Shown: positions 31,305-39,747, counted from the first letter of the stretch. The stretch: 39,853 nt of DNA from an uncultured archaeon (GCA_938048735.1 CALIUM010000030.1:1-39853), one strand, 5' to 3'. Notes: generated from the letters alone by a model not told the origin. Made by a program: numbers and translations.

Positions 31305-32540
31305 ATGGGTTCCCTGAAGGTTGTTAAGTGCGGTAGGCTGATCGATGGTAGGGGAAGCCCTCCCCTCGAGGACGCCGCCGTCCTGGTGGAGGGTGACAGG
31401 ATCCGGGAAGTTGGGAGAGGGGTGGTGGCTCCGGCTGGGGCTGAGGTCATTGATGCTTCTGGGATGACTGTGATGCCTGGCCTGATAGATGCCCACGTCC
31501 ACTTCAGTGGAGGTAGGAGCCACAGGTTTGGGGAGCACATCCTCGTCCCTGAGGGTGTGAGGCTTCTCAGGGCGGCTAGGGATGCTGAGGCTGCCCTGGA
31601 GGCCGGCTTCACGACGATGAGGTGCTGCGGCAGCAAGCTTAGCCTAGACCTGAAAAGGGCGATCGGTGAAGGGACCATCAGGGGGCCCCGTATAGTGGCC
31701 GCTGGATACGCCTTAACCCAGACCTTCGGGCATGGGGATCAGCACTACTTCCCTATAGATTATGCTAGGAGGCTGAACCCAGCCATCTGCGATGGGAAGG
31801 AGGAGTGTATCAAGGCGGCGAGATACGCGTTGAGGGAGGGGGCTGACTTCATAAAGGTCTCCACAACGGGGGGCGTCATGTCTGAGAGGGATAGGCCTGA
31901 GCATACTCAGTTCACCCTCGAGGAGCTTGAGGCCATCGTTGAGGAGGCCAGGCATGTTGGAACCTTCTGCGCAGCTCACGCCCAGGGGACGGAGGGGGTT
32001 AAGAACGCCGTTAAGGCTGGTTTCAAATCGATAGAGCACGGAATATACCTCGACGACGAGGTTATAGGGATGATGAGGGAGAGGGGGGTCATCCTCGTAC
32101 CGACCTTCAGCATAGTGAAGCAGATAGTTGAGCACGGAGCTGAGCAGGGGATAGTGGAGTGGGGGTTGAGGAAGGCGAAGGAGGCCTACAAGGCCCATAT
32201 AGAATCCTGCAGGAGGGCCTACAAGGCCGGCGTGAAGATAGCCATGGGCACGGACTTCGGGACATCACCCCTCTTCAAGATGGGGACTAACGCCATGGAG
32301 CTGGGGCTCCTCATTGAGAACTGCGGGATGACGTCGATGGAGGCCATTGTGGCTGCAACCAAGACGGCTGCAGAGGCATGCGGGCTTGAGGCGGAACTCG
32401 GAACCTTAGAGGTTGGAAAGAAGGCGGATATAATAATCGTCGATGGAGATCCCCTCAAAGATGTAAGGATACTGGAGAAGGTCGAATCCATCAAGATGGT
32501 AATAAAGGGAGGAGAGATACAGGTTAATAGGGGATTATAG
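31305..32540 (+). CDS. Metal-dependent amidohydrolase (imidazolonepropionase/prolidase-like)
   Basis: The protein of 411 residues from ATG 31305 is an amidohydrolase-superfamily enzyme. Metal ligands in order are His-x-His in 'GLIDAHVHFSGG', a Lys in 'GADFIKVSTTGGV', His in 'CAAHAQG', His in 'SIEHGIYL' and Asp in 'IAMGTDFGTSP', a complete set. The start region 'GRLIDGRGSPPLEDAAVLVEGDRI' and the end 'GTLEVGKKADIIIVDGDPL' form the small beta-sandwich. Relatives act as prolidases, lactonases or on cyclic amides; no substrate can be named. The gene is followed after 33 bases by the ComB-family gene on the same strand, perhaps one transcript. Confidence 0.9.
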   Translation: MGSLKVVKCGRLIDGRGSPPLEDAAVLVEGDRIREVGRGVVAPAGAEVIDASGMTVMPGLIDAHVHFSGGRSHRFGEHILVPEGVRLLRAARDAEAALEAGFTTMRCCGSKLSLDLKRAIGEGTIRGPRIVAAGYALTQTFGHGDQHYFPIDYARRLNPAICDGKEECIKAARYALREGADFIKVSTTGGVMSERDRPEHTQFTLEELEAIVEEARHVGTFCAAHAQGTEGVKNAVKAGFKSIEHGIYLDDEVIGMMRERGVILVPTFSIVKQIVEHGAEQGIVEWGLRKAKEAYKAHIESCRRAYKAGVKIAMGTDFGTSPLFKMGTNAMELGLLIENCGMTSMEAIVAATKTAAEACGLEAELGTLEVGKKADIIIVDGDPLKDVRILEKVESIKMVIKGGEIQVNRGL

Positions 32541-32573
32541 TAGTTGTAATTAAGGTTCGGAGAGGCTTAGGAG

Positions 32574-33269
32574 CTGAGGATAGAGAGGCTTAGCCTGATA
32601 TCCGGGGCTGAGAGGGCTAGGGGCCTCTCAGTCATAATAGATGTCTTCAGGGCCTTCACCACAGCCGCCTATGTGCTGGCTAATGGAGCTGAGAGGATAA
32701 TCCCGGTGGGAAGCCTGGAGGAGGCCTTCAGGCTTAAGAGGATGAACCCGGGATGGGTCTTGATGGGTGAGAGGGATGGGTGGAGGGTTGAGGGGTTCGA
32801 CTACGGCAACTCCCCCTACGAGATCAAGGATGTGGACTTCACCGGGAGGACGGTCATACAGACCACTGGGGCCGGAACCCAGGGGGTTGTGAGGGCGAGG
32901 TGGGCTGATGAGATCCTCCTTGCCAGCTTCGTCACGGCAGGGGCGACCATAGAACACATAAGGAAGAACCGGCCTAGGCTGGTCTCAATAGTGGCTATGG
33001 GGAATCGGGGGGTGGAGCCATCTATCGAGGACGAGCTATGCGGGGACTACATCGAGACGGGGCTCAAGGGGGTGAGAATGGACTTCGAGGATGTGAAGAG
33101 GAGGATCAGGGCCTCTCCCTCAGGGGCGAAGTTCTTCGATCCCTCCCAGCCCCAGTACAGGCCTGAGGACTTCTATATGGCCCTGGAGCTAGATAGGTTC
33201 GATTTCATCCTCAAGGCCTCAAAGGATGAGAGGGAGGGCATCCTCCATGTAGTTAGGCGACCTCCATAA
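32574..33269 (+). CDS. comB: 2-phosphosulfolactate phosphatase (ComB) family protein, CTG start
   Basis: ComB removes phosphate from 2-phosphosulfolactate in coenzyme M synthesis. The 231 residues show 'GLSVIIDVFRAFTTAAYVLANGA' (the family's D-V-x-R-A start), 'LMGERDGWRVEGFDYGNSP', 'TVIQTTGAGTQGV' and 'ADEILLASFVTAGAT', then 'IETGLKGV'. The first ATG (32673) would cut away the active-site strand with the D-V-F-R-A motif. The frame opens after a TAG at 32568-32570 and contains no ATG, GTG or TTG before the motif; CTG 32574 ('LRIERLSLISG') is the best start, with AGGAG just ahead of it. Many organisms without coenzyme M carry family members, so a role in coenzyme M synthesis is not certain. Confidence 0.82.
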   Translation: MRIERLSLISGAERARGLSVIIDVFRAFTTAAYVLANGAERIIPVGSLEEAFRLKRMNPGWVLMGERDGWRVEGFDYGNSPYEIKDVDFTGRTVIQTTGAGTQGVVRARWADEILLASFVTAGATIEHIRKNRPRLVSIVAMGNRGVEPSIEDELCGDYIETGLKGVRMDFEDVKRRIRASPSGAKFFDPSQPQYRPEDFYMALELDRFDFILKASKDEREGILHVVRRPP

Positions 33270-33346
33270 ACCCTGACCCAATTAGATCTTGAATGGATAA
33301 TTTATCTTTCATCATGTTATGAAAAATTTAAAAAGATGGGATATTT

Positions 33347-35221
33347 TTATGGGCTTCCTAGGTAGCTTCTCAGCTTCTTATCGACGTCTTCTAGGCCTAG
33401 TTTTTTGAGGGTTGAGCTCTTGGGGATCCCCCTCTCGTCCCAGCCCACGTCCTCGAAGTACCTCCTCCTATCCTCTTCCAGCTCCCTTCTGTCAGAGCTC
33501 CTTCCCTTATATGGGCCTGATGGTAGAGGCTCATACCATCTCGCGGGGAGGTCGTCGTCCCTTATGGGCTTCCAGGTTATGTCGGGTCCCCCGAGTAGAA
33601 GGGTTGCCCTCTGGATGGCTAGGATCCTCGGAGCCATCTCATTATACCATGTGTCGGCCGTTATTGGCCATCCGGTTACTGCCTGGATCAAGGGCCATAC
33701 GAGATCTAGAGCCTCATCCTCCATTATGTTGAACCAGCAGTATACCCCAGAGTCGTGAAGGATCACCGTGAGCTCGCTGTCCCCCTTCCTGAGATCCCTC
33801 ATGGCTGGGGAGGTGTGGTCACCCCCTTGGACCGAGCAGGGGTATGAGACCGCCTCCACGTAGTCCAGCCTGCTCCTGACTCCGTGGGCCCCTATGCCCA
33901 TTCCCTTCTCTGTGACAGCGTACCTTGTAAGGTCTAACCCCTTCATCTCCCCGATCTTCAGGGCGGCCCTATATGTCCCCTCGGCCAGTATGTCACCTAT
34001 ACCCTTCCTCTCCGCCATCATCCTCATGAGCCTCTCGAAGCCTTCGACATCACCCCACCTCAGCTCGAAGCCCAGGTCCTCCTTGGTCAGGATGCCTCTC
34101 TGGTATAGCTCGGCAGCGAATCCAAGGGTGTTTCCGACCTGTATCCCGCAGAATCCTAGCTCCTCCATCAGGGAGCAGAGGTATACGTTCTCCTCGGGGG
34201 TGAAGATCCCGAGGTTTGTTCCGAGGTATGCCTGGTTCTCGTAGTCGGGGTCGTCGGACATCGCGCCCTTGTAGGGGCCCACCCTCACCACCGACAGCTT
34301 CATGCATGTTGTTGGGCATCCGAAGTCGCCCCAGTACCTCTTAACCCAGACCCTCTCCTCGAACCTGTCGACCCCGAAGCTCCTCTCATCATGCCACTCG
34401 TCCTGCCAGTTCCTCACGGGCTCGGAGCTCAAGCGGTTCCCGACATCATACCCCGCGGCCCCGGTCCCCCAGCGCCTCATCGAGTCGCTCTTAAAGCATA
34501 TCCTGACGATCCTCCAGATAATCTCCCTCACCCTCTCCATATCCCAGGCCTCGGGCAGGGGCCCCAGGCCTTTGAAGAGCACCGCCTTCAGGTTCTTTGA
34601 GCCCATGACGGCCCCGTATCCACCATATCCAGCCCCGTGGGTCCACTTCGTTTGGACCGCGGTCACTCTTGAAATCTTCTCCGAGGCCGGCCCTATGTGG
34701 AGTATGGATGGCTCCCTCCACTCCCTCGAACCTGGAGACCTTTCCTCTAGGAGGCCCAGCGCCTCCCTCATCAGGATCCTGTAGGTCTCCACCCTCCCTT
34801 TCCCCCAGACGTGGGAGGCATCCCTGATCTCGACCCTGCCATCGGTTACGAGAAGGTATACCGGCTTTTCCGCTCTACCCTTTATTATGAGGCCGTCGAA
34901 GCCCGCGCACCTCATCTCAACCGCGTGCTCCCCAGCGATGGTTGAGCCGACTATCCCGAGGGTTAGGGGGGACTTCCCTGAGATGCACATCTTAGATCCT
35001 GGATAGTAGCCCGTCAATGGGCCGGCAAATATGGTGAGGATGTTCTCAGGGCCTAGAGGGTCAACCTTCTCCCAGACTCCGCCCAGCCTATCCCACAGAA
35101 CCTTCGCGGCTAGGCCCCTCCCGCCTAGGTATTGCCTCAGGATCTCCTCGCCGAAGACCGTCTCCTTGACCTCTCCTGTTGAGAGGTCCACCTCCGCGAA
35201 TTTACCGGCGTAGCCCCTCAT
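33347..35221 (-). CDS. Aldehyde:ferredoxin oxidoreductase (tungstopterin) family protein, cluster ligand Asp for Cys
   Basis: The 624-residue protein matches AOR, which oxidises aldehydes to acids at a tungstopterin with a nearby 4Fe-4S cluster. 'LGGRGLAAKVLWDRLG', 'NILTIFAGPLTGYYPGSKMCISGKSPLT', 'WTHGAGYGGYGAVMGSKNLKAV' and 'KGMGIGAHGVRSRLDY' are in order. The family's Cys-x2-Cys-x3-Cys plus distal Cys maps to 'GDFGCPTTC' (Asp299, Cys302, Cys306) and Cys495 ('SGVYCWF'), so the first ligand is Asp. The ORF ends in a basic C-terminal tail. It overlaps the ferredoxin gene by four bases (ATGA), showing a two-subunit enzyme as in the AorAB type. The aldehyde is unknown. Confidence 0.92.
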   Translation of the reverse strand: MRGYAGKFAEVDLSTGEVKETVFGEEILRQYLGGRGLAAKVLWDRLGGVWEKVDPLGPENILTIFAGPLTGYYPGSKMCISGKSPLTLGIVGSTIAGEHAVEMRCAGFDGLIIKGRAEKPVYLLVTDGRVEIRDASHVWGKGRVETYRILMREALGLLEERSPGSREWREPSILHIGPASEKISRVTAVQTKWTHGAGYGGYGAVMGSKNLKAVLFKGLGPLPEAWDMERVREIIWRIVRICFKSDSMRRWGTGAAGYDVGNRLSSEPVRNWQDEWHDERSFGVDRFEERVWVKRYWGDFGCPTTCMKLSVVRVGPYKGAMSDDPDYENQAYLGTNLGIFTPEENVYLCSLMEELGFCGIQVGNTLGFAAELYQRGILTKEDLGFELRWGDVEGFERLMRMMAERKGIGDILAEGTYRAALKIGEMKGLDLTRYAVTEKGMGIGAHGVRSRLDYVEAVSYPCSVQGGDHTSPAMRDLRKGDSELTVILHDSGVYCWFNIMEDEALDLVWPLIQAVTGWPITADTWYNEMAPRILAIQRATLLLGGPDITWKPIRDDDLPARWYEPLPSGPYKGRSSDRRELEEDRRRYFEDVGWDERGIPKSSTLKKLGLEDVDKKLRSYLGSP

Positions 35222-35748
35222 CTCGCTAGTTCCTCCCCATGCTCCCCGTATATTATGGTCACTAGATCCTTTGTGATCTCGTCGGGTTTCCTAGCGTAGA
35301 GCTTGTAGGAGTGGCTCTCCTCCCTCTTGACGGTCCTCAGGGCGTTCCAACCTCCCTCCACGCATATCATGGCGCATTGGGGGTCTCCATCGCAGAGGTC
35401 GCATATCGTCGCCTTCTTGTCCCCGGGATGTAGGAAGGGTATCCTCCCAGGGCAGGCCTCGATACATGCGCCGCAGGATGTGCACGCCTCCCTGTCGACT
35501 AGGACGGCTGAGGTCTTCTTATCTACGGAGAGGGCTCCTACTGGGCAGGAGGCGACGCAGGGGTAGTCGTGGCACTGGGCGCAGAGATGGGGGAACTCGG
35601 CGCCAGGAACCCTCATGAAGACCCTTACCCTGGATGCCTCAGGCCAGATGCGCCCCTCGTGGTGTAGGCTGCAGGCGACCTCGCAGAGCCGGCAACCGCT
35701 GCATTTAGGAAAATCCCTGGCTATCCATATAGGCTCAAAGGCAGACAA
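35218..35748 (-). CDS. Four-cluster ferredoxin-like electron-transfer subunit of the AOR
   Basis: The 176-residue protein has four 4Fe-4S motifs: 'CSGCRLCEVAC', 'CAQCHDYPCVASCP', 'CTSCGACIEACP' and 'CDLCDGDPQCAMIC', in the manner of DmsB/HycB-type subunits. It lies immediately upstream of the AOR and overlaps it by four bases, so it almost certainly carries electrons from it. The start is TTG 35748; TATA-like sequence on the minus strand near 35777-35785 is a probable promoter. The C-terminal 40 residues are charged and cluster-free. Such an arrangement could pass electrons to ferredoxin or NAD through a partner coded elsewhere. Confidence 0.9.
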   Translation of the reverse strand: MSAFEPIWIARDFPKCSGCRLCEVACSLHHEGRIWPEASRVRVFMRVPGAEFPHLCAQCHDYPCVASCPVGALSVDKKTSAVLVDREACTSCGACIEACPGRIPFLHPGDKKATICDLCDGDPQCAMICVEGGWNALRTVKREESHSYKLYARKPDEITKDLVTIIYGEHGEELAR

Positions 35749-36021
35749 AGTTATCCAAAAATTTATAGGATATGAGATATATATTTTTTTAGATATTTAG
35801 AGGAGCTAAACCTTAAGGAAAGATTGGAGAATCCTATACTAGGAATTCCATCATGGGTTTGATTCAAGGTTGAGTAAGGGGTTTAACGCCGGTTGACGGC
35901 TAATTCCCTCCATTAACAAGACCCTGAAGAGGTTCTCGGGCCCCTGACCTGGGCTCTGGGGGAGGGCCTCCCCGACGGGGAAGCTTTATCGATGGAAATG
36001 TCCTCATAATGGAGTGGGATT

Positions 36022-37710
36022 TTGAGCCGTTCAGGTAGGCTGGCCGTCTGGGTCTTGAGAGTTCAGGTCTTCGCCTCAGGGGCTGTCGTGATGGCCCTAG
36101 AGCTTGTCGGGAGCAGGATCCTAGCAGTTGACTTCGGTAGCTCCATCTTCGTCTGGGGAGGCCTGATAGGGGTTATCTTGACAGCCCTCAGCCTGGGCTA
36201 CAGCTATGGGGGGAGGCTGGCGGACAGGGTTCTCAGCCATAGGGTTTTGTCCTCCATAATCTTCTCATCAGGCCTGCTGGTCCTGTTAATCCCCCATGTC
36301 TCGCCCATCGCTGTGGACCTGACCCTGATGCTGGGTTTGGGGGAGAGGTATGGGCCTATAATGGTCACGGCTCTCCTGATGGGCCTCCCCATTTTCCTCC
36401 TGGGGATGGTCTCCCCATACGCTATAAAGCTGGCCGCGGAGAGCCTGACAGGGCTGGGAAGGGTGGCCGGTAACCTATACGCCATCTCAACACTCGGGAG
36501 CATCGCCGGGACCTTTGGGACGGTCTTCATCCTCATCCCAATAATGGATGTCAGGTCGATCATCAGCCTCCTGGGGGTTGTGCTCCTAGCCTCCTCGGCG
36601 TTAAGCCTGGGTCGGGGCCCCCGCATCCTCCTCTTCCTGGTCCTTTTGGTCCTCTACTCCCCTGTGAACTCCTTGCTGATGGGGGCCCCCATCATCTATG
36701 GAAGCCGTATCTTCGAGAAGGAGACCCCATATAGCCACTTAGAGGTCGTGGACTCCGGTGGTGTGAGGATCCTGTACCTTAATGGGCTGCCCCACAGCGC
36801 CATGTACCTTAACGGCTCAAGGGAGCTGGTCTTCCCCTATACGAGATACTTCGCCCTCGGCCTCCTCTTCAAGGAGGATGCTAGGGCGGTACTATTCATC
36901 GGGGGAGGGGGATTCTCGGGGCCTAAGAGGTTCCTCCAAGATTATCCAGACGTCAATATCGACGTCGTGGAGATAGACCCAGACGTTATAGAGGCTGCTA
37001 GGCTTTACTTCGACCTTAGGGATGACCCAAGGCTCACGGTGTACAACGAGGATGGCAGGAGATATCTCCAGAGAACAGAGAAGCGTTATGACCTCGTGGT
37101 TCTAGACGCCTACTCTAAGACCTATGTGCCCTTCCACCTCATGACCCTAGAGTTCTTCAAGCTACTCCATGAGAGGCTGAGCGACGACGGCGTAATCGTC
37201 TCAAACCTCATCGCCTCCCTAGTCGGTGACACGGCGAACCTATTCTGGGCGGAGTACAAAACTATATCACAGGTCTTCCCCAAAATCTATATATTCCCAA
37301 CAAGCGACACTGGGCCGGGATGGGTCCAGAACATCATACTCATAGCCACAAAGAACCCCAAACCCCTAACAGAAGGAGAGCTCAAAGAGATGGCCTTGAA
37401 TAATGGGAGGGTGGACCCGAAGGAGGCATCGGGGCTCATATCCCGCCTATGGAAGGGGCCTCTGAGAGTCGAGGAAGCCCCCATCCTCCTTGACCACTTC
37501 GCACCCGTCGAGATCCTCCTAAACCCCATAACCGGGAAGCCCTACGCCCTAGAGTCCGAGCATGAAATGAGTAGGCCATCCATCAAATGGGTGGAGAGTT
37601 CCAATATGGCCATGGCCCTCCTAGCAGCCATCCTCATAGCGTGGCTCTTCCTCCTCCCATCATCCATAAACCCGGGCCTATCAAACTCGAAGAGTGAAAA
37701 TCTCCCATAA
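36022..37710 (+). CDS. Membrane-anchored spermidine-synthase-like methyltransferase-fold protein
   Basis: The first ~200 residues hold seven or so membrane helices with MFS-like loops ('YGGRLADRVLSHRVL', 'NLYAISTLGSIAGTFG'). The C-terminal half is an aminopropyltransferase-type Rossmann domain: 'ETPYSHLEVVD', 'AVLFIGGGGFSGPKRFLQ', 'IDVVEIDPDVIEAARLYF', 'NEDGRRYLQ' and 'YDLVVLDAYSKTYVPFHLMT', with a short C-terminal membrane helix. In true spermidine synthase the second Asp of a 'D-S-T-D-P' motif acts as base; here it reads 'LDAYSKT', so polyamine synthesis is doubtful. Start TTG 36022. Its role (sensor, methyltransferase or transporter partner) is unknown. Confidence 0.85.
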   Translation: MSRSGRLAVWVLRVQVFASGAVVMALELVGSRILAVDFGSSIFVWGGLIGVILTALSLGYSYGGRLADRVLSHRVLSSIIFSSGLLVLLIPHVSPIAVDLTLMLGLGERYGPIMVTALLMGLPIFLLGMVSPYAIKLAAESLTGLGRVAGNLYAISTLGSIAGTFGTVFILIPIMDVRSIISLLGVVLLASSALSLGRGPRILLFLVLLVLYSPVNSLLMGAPIIYGSRIFEKETPYSHLEVVDSGGVRILYLNGLPHSAMYLNGSRELVFPYTRYFALGLLFKEDARAVLFIGGGGFSGPKRFLQDYPDVNIDVVEIDPDVIEAARLYFDLRDDPRLTVYNEDGRRYLQRTEKRYDLVVLDAYSKTYVPFHLMTLEFFKLLHERLSDDGVIVSNLIASLVGDTANLFWAEYKTISQVFPKIYIFPTSDTGPGWVQNIILIATKNPKPLTEGELKEMALNNGRVDPKEASGLISRLWKGPLRVEEAPILLDHFAPVEILLNPITGKPYALESEHEMSRPSIKWVESSNMAMALLAAILIAWLFLLPSSINPGLSNSKSENLP

Positions 37711-38057
37711 AACATTCTTTAAGGGATTGGCCGCTGTTAAAAATGTATAAATCATTTCCAATCTTATACATACCTTTTAACAGATTATAAAGAGACAAGA
37801 AATGTATCAAAAATGCTCAATATAACACCGACTGGAACATGCTCATTCATCAAAGGTTTTTAGAACTCATCCTTCTAGAATCCAAAACTCTTTTCAAATT
37901 CTCTTATTATATTTGAAGCTTAAAATGGAGCCATTTACAATACTCCATCCACGTAAGGTTTATGGAGCTAGACTTAAATCTTTGAACCCTTCTTATGCCT
38001 GTATCCAAAAATCCAGAGAAGTTTTTATTAGATCTCTTATCTTCGTTAATTCAACAT
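37711..38057. other. Intergenic AT-rich stretch, 347 bases
   Basis: No credible coding frame was seen here. It holds the imperfect inverted repeat listed separately (37734-37783), which may end the transcript of the 562-residue membrane protein. The rest shows only short A/T tracts. The PaREP1-like gene ends at its right border, on the minus strand. Confidence 0.5.
37734..37783 (+). repeat. Imperfect inverted repeat, possible terminator
   Basis: CTGTTAAAAATGTATAA (37734-37750) pairs with the inverse of TTATACATACCTTTTAACAG (37764-37783), with a 3-base bulge in the right arm and a 13-base loop. The arms share two blocks of 9 and 8 bases. It follows the membrane protein's stop by 24 bases. It could be a transcription terminator, an operator or a remnant of an inverted terminal repeat; no second copy was seen in the window. 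Confidence 0.45.
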
Positions 38058-38459
38058 TCAGACAAGTATTTGCTTAACATCTTCGATAAGCTCTTTAACC
38101 TTCATCAGCTCTACGATAACAGCATTCTCATCTAAAGAACCTTCATAAAAACCTTGTACATGAAGCCAGTAGCTCCTAGCACCAAGTCTATCGTAGAACT
38201 CTAGCTTACTTATTTTTTCGTCTATCTTTTGAATCTCCCACAACTTATTACGTCTATCTGAATGTGACTCCGCTGGCTTATACCCTCGGCTCACGAGTAG
38301 TGCATCGATCAGTTTAACGGTCGCCAGCCAACCCTTCTCACAAGCATCTCTAAGTTTAATCCTATCTCTCTCCCTAGCGGCTTCATGATATTCTTCCATC
38401 GCTTTTCTAAATACCTCCTCTGCTTCTCTAAAAATCAGTTCATGGAATTGCAAGGTCAC
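38058..38459 (-). CDS. PaREP1-family (HEPN-like) protein
   Basis: The 133-residue all-helical protein has the PaREP1 layout: 'EAEEVFRKAMEEYHEAARERDRIKLRDACEKGWLATVKLIDALLVSRG' followed by 'SDRRNKLWEI' and a helix pair. PaREP1 proteins are expanded in crenarchaea and TACK archaea and are HEPN-related, so an RNase toxin or defence role has been suggested for them. No nucleotidyltransferase antitoxin is next to it. It is minus-strand and more AT-rich than the neighbouring chromosome. Confidence 0.7.
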   Translation of the reverse strand: MTLQFHELIFREAEEVFRKAMEEYHEAARERDRIKLRDACEKGWLATVKLIDALLVSRGYKPAESHSDRRNKLWEIQKIDEKISKLEFYDRLGARSYWLHVQGFYEGSLDENAVIVELMKVKELIEDVKQILV

Positions 38460-38882
38460 TCACCTTCACATACATCATTATAATTACCTGATGTGCTTAA
38501 ACTTTTCTTCGATTATCATTTCGAAAGCGGAAGAGAAAGCTACTTGTGTCATGGTTACACTTAAGACCCTTAGCGGCTCAAAGAGAATATTAACATCGAT
38601 GCCAGTTATGGATATAGTGATGCCCCAAATCAAACCTCATCAAACCTGAAAGGTTGAGACATATCAACCAATATGCCTAAATCCATCTTGTAAAGCTACA
38701 TAGGTGAAATTCTCGAGGAATTCAAAGCATTTATCAAAGAACAAAGTAATAAATCTAAACAGCTGGCCACTGCAAAGCGCTATATGAAAATTAAAACATT
38801 CAATAGGACTTGCCCCGATCTTTTGAAACGAGTCTCCATCATAAGAAAATAGGTCAAATTTTTGAAAGCAGTAGTTTTTATT
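38460..38882. other. Intergenic stretch of 423 bases between the PaREP1 gene and tRNA-Ser
   Basis: I find no convincing coding frame. The open frame that crosses 38664-38927 on the minus strand begins inside the tRNA and is an artefact. The region is AT-rich and borders the 3' end of tRNA-Ser, where elements often integrate, so it might contain an old attachment site; no repeat of the tRNA 3' end was recognised. Confidence 0.45.
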
Positions 38883-38970
38883 TGGCGCCGGGGGTGGGAT
38901 TTGAACCCACGCGACCCAGAGGGTCACAGACTTAGCAGGCCTGCTCCTTACCTGGCTAGGAAACCCCGGC
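38883..38970 (-). tRNA. tRNA-Ser (anticodon GCU), CCA encoded
   Basis: Read on the minus strand, the class II cloverleaf is complete. The acceptor stem is GCCGGGG/CCCCGGC, the anticodon stem CAGGC/GUCUG (one G-U pair) with loop CUGCUAA (anticodon GCU, reading AGC/AGU), the long variable arm pairs GACCC with GGGUC, and the T stem is GUGGG/CCCAC with loop UUCAAAU. Discriminator G is at 38886 and CCA is encoded at 38885-38883. There is no intron. Confidence 0.96.
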
Positions 38971-39021
38971 TCGGGGAACCATACTTCATCTTCCGGAGCC
39001 CCCTGCCCGTGTTGATTCTTT

Positions 39022-39432
39022 TCATGCGCCCCTTATAAGATTTGCCAGGGCTTCGACGATCCTCTCCTTGTCGTGGTACTGGATCTCCTCGAAGACCTCT
39101 ATCAGCTTATTTATGAGCATCCTGTACTTTCTCGTGTGCTGGTTGAGGAGCCATTCGGCGAAGCCGTGTGCCACCAGTTCTTCCGCCCTCCCGGGATCTT
39201 CGGAGTAGATGAGGATGGTGTCTCCGGCAACCTCCTCCTCGAGCTTTTTCCCGTCCCGGAGCTTGACCTTTCCTGGGAGCCACTCGAGGCGTAGTTCACT
39301 TCCTAGGCCTACCCGCTCCTTAAGCCTCTCAAGAACCTTCTCCAGTCCTACCTGTGAGGGTTGAACCATCCCGGGTGATGCAGCTGCCCCTTCCATTCCC
39401 TGATAATCGTGAATTCTCGCCTTAGAGTTCAA
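39022..39432 (-). CDS. Hypothetical protein typical of archaeal integrated elements
   Basis: The protein has about 124-136 residues (TTG 39432, or ATG 39396 for 'MEGAAASPGMVQP'). The N-terminus is low complexity. The core has 'LRLEWLPGKVKLRDGKKLEEEV' and 'TILIYSEDPGRAEELVAHGFAEWLL', followed by 'INKLIEVFEEIQYHDKERIVEALANLI'. The 'ELVAHGFAEWLL' segment recalls a degenerate H-E-x-x-(E/D) metal helix. I recall similar small proteins near archaeal mobile elements but cannot name a function. It lies 50 bases upstream of tRNA-Ser. Confidence 0.6.
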   Translation of the reverse strand: MNSKARIHDYQGMEGAAASPGMVQPSQVGLEKVLERLKERVGLGSELRLEWLPGKVKLRDGKKLEEEVAGDTILIYSEDPGRAEELVAHGFAEWLLNQHTRKYRMLINKLIEVFEEIQYHDKERIVEALANLIRGA

Positions 39433-39529
39433 GATGCCCTACCTCGTTATAGTCGGATTGGGTGGTGAAGAGGGGCACAATCTGATCTTCGCTCCAGCCA
39501 AGGGCTTGATATTCGCAGACTACCGCCAT
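39422..39529 (-). CDS. Short ORF overlapping the hypothetical gene, possible primase-tail remnant
   Basis: ATG 39529 opens a 35-residue frame ('MAVVCEYQALGWSEDQIVPLF') to TAA 39422. The sequence looks protein-like and its end overlaps the next gene by 11 bases, as in tight element operons. It could be a fragment of a larger gene, for example the helix of a primase-like tail. Evidence is weak. Confidence 0.35.
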   Translation of the reverse strand: MAVVCEYQALGWSEDQIVPLFTTQSDYNEVGHLEL

Positions 39530-39577
39530 CAGGTGGCCCGCCCCTCCATCCAGCGGTTTATTCAGGTACGCTTCGCC

Positions 39578-39697
39578 TCACCCGGCTTCGATGGATGATG
39601 CGATGCTGTGGCTCATCTCGAGCTTTAGGCGTGTCTCTTCGCAGAGTAGGTATAGCTCTCGTGGGAGGTATATTGCCGTGGTTTGATTCCCGCGCAT
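39578..39697 (-). CDS. Small CopG/RHH-type DNA-binding protein, 39 aa
   Basis: ATG 39697 to TGA 39578 encodes 'MRGNQTTAIYLPRELYLLCE' followed by a helix ('ETRLKLEMSHSIASSIEAG'), the beta-strand plus helix-turn-helix of RHH proteins such as plasmid copy-number regulators. TATA-like sequence (AAAAATATAAG, plus strand 39715-39725) lies 18-28 bases upstream, suiting a leaderless transcript, and a palindrome lies just beyond it. It may head the small operon with the genes to its left. Confidence 0.6.
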   Translation of the reverse strand: MRGNQTTAIYLPRELYLLCEETRLKLEMSHSIASSIEAG

Positions 39698-39747
39698 GCT
39701 ACACACCTATAAGAAAAATATAAGCACGGGGGCTTTCGTGGCGAGTA

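Noticed and set aside
38664-38927. Open frame of 87 codons on the minus strand
   Set aside because: Its start ('MTLWVAWVQIPPPAPNK') lies inside the tRNA-Ser gene; this peptide is a familiar artefact of translating through a tRNA.
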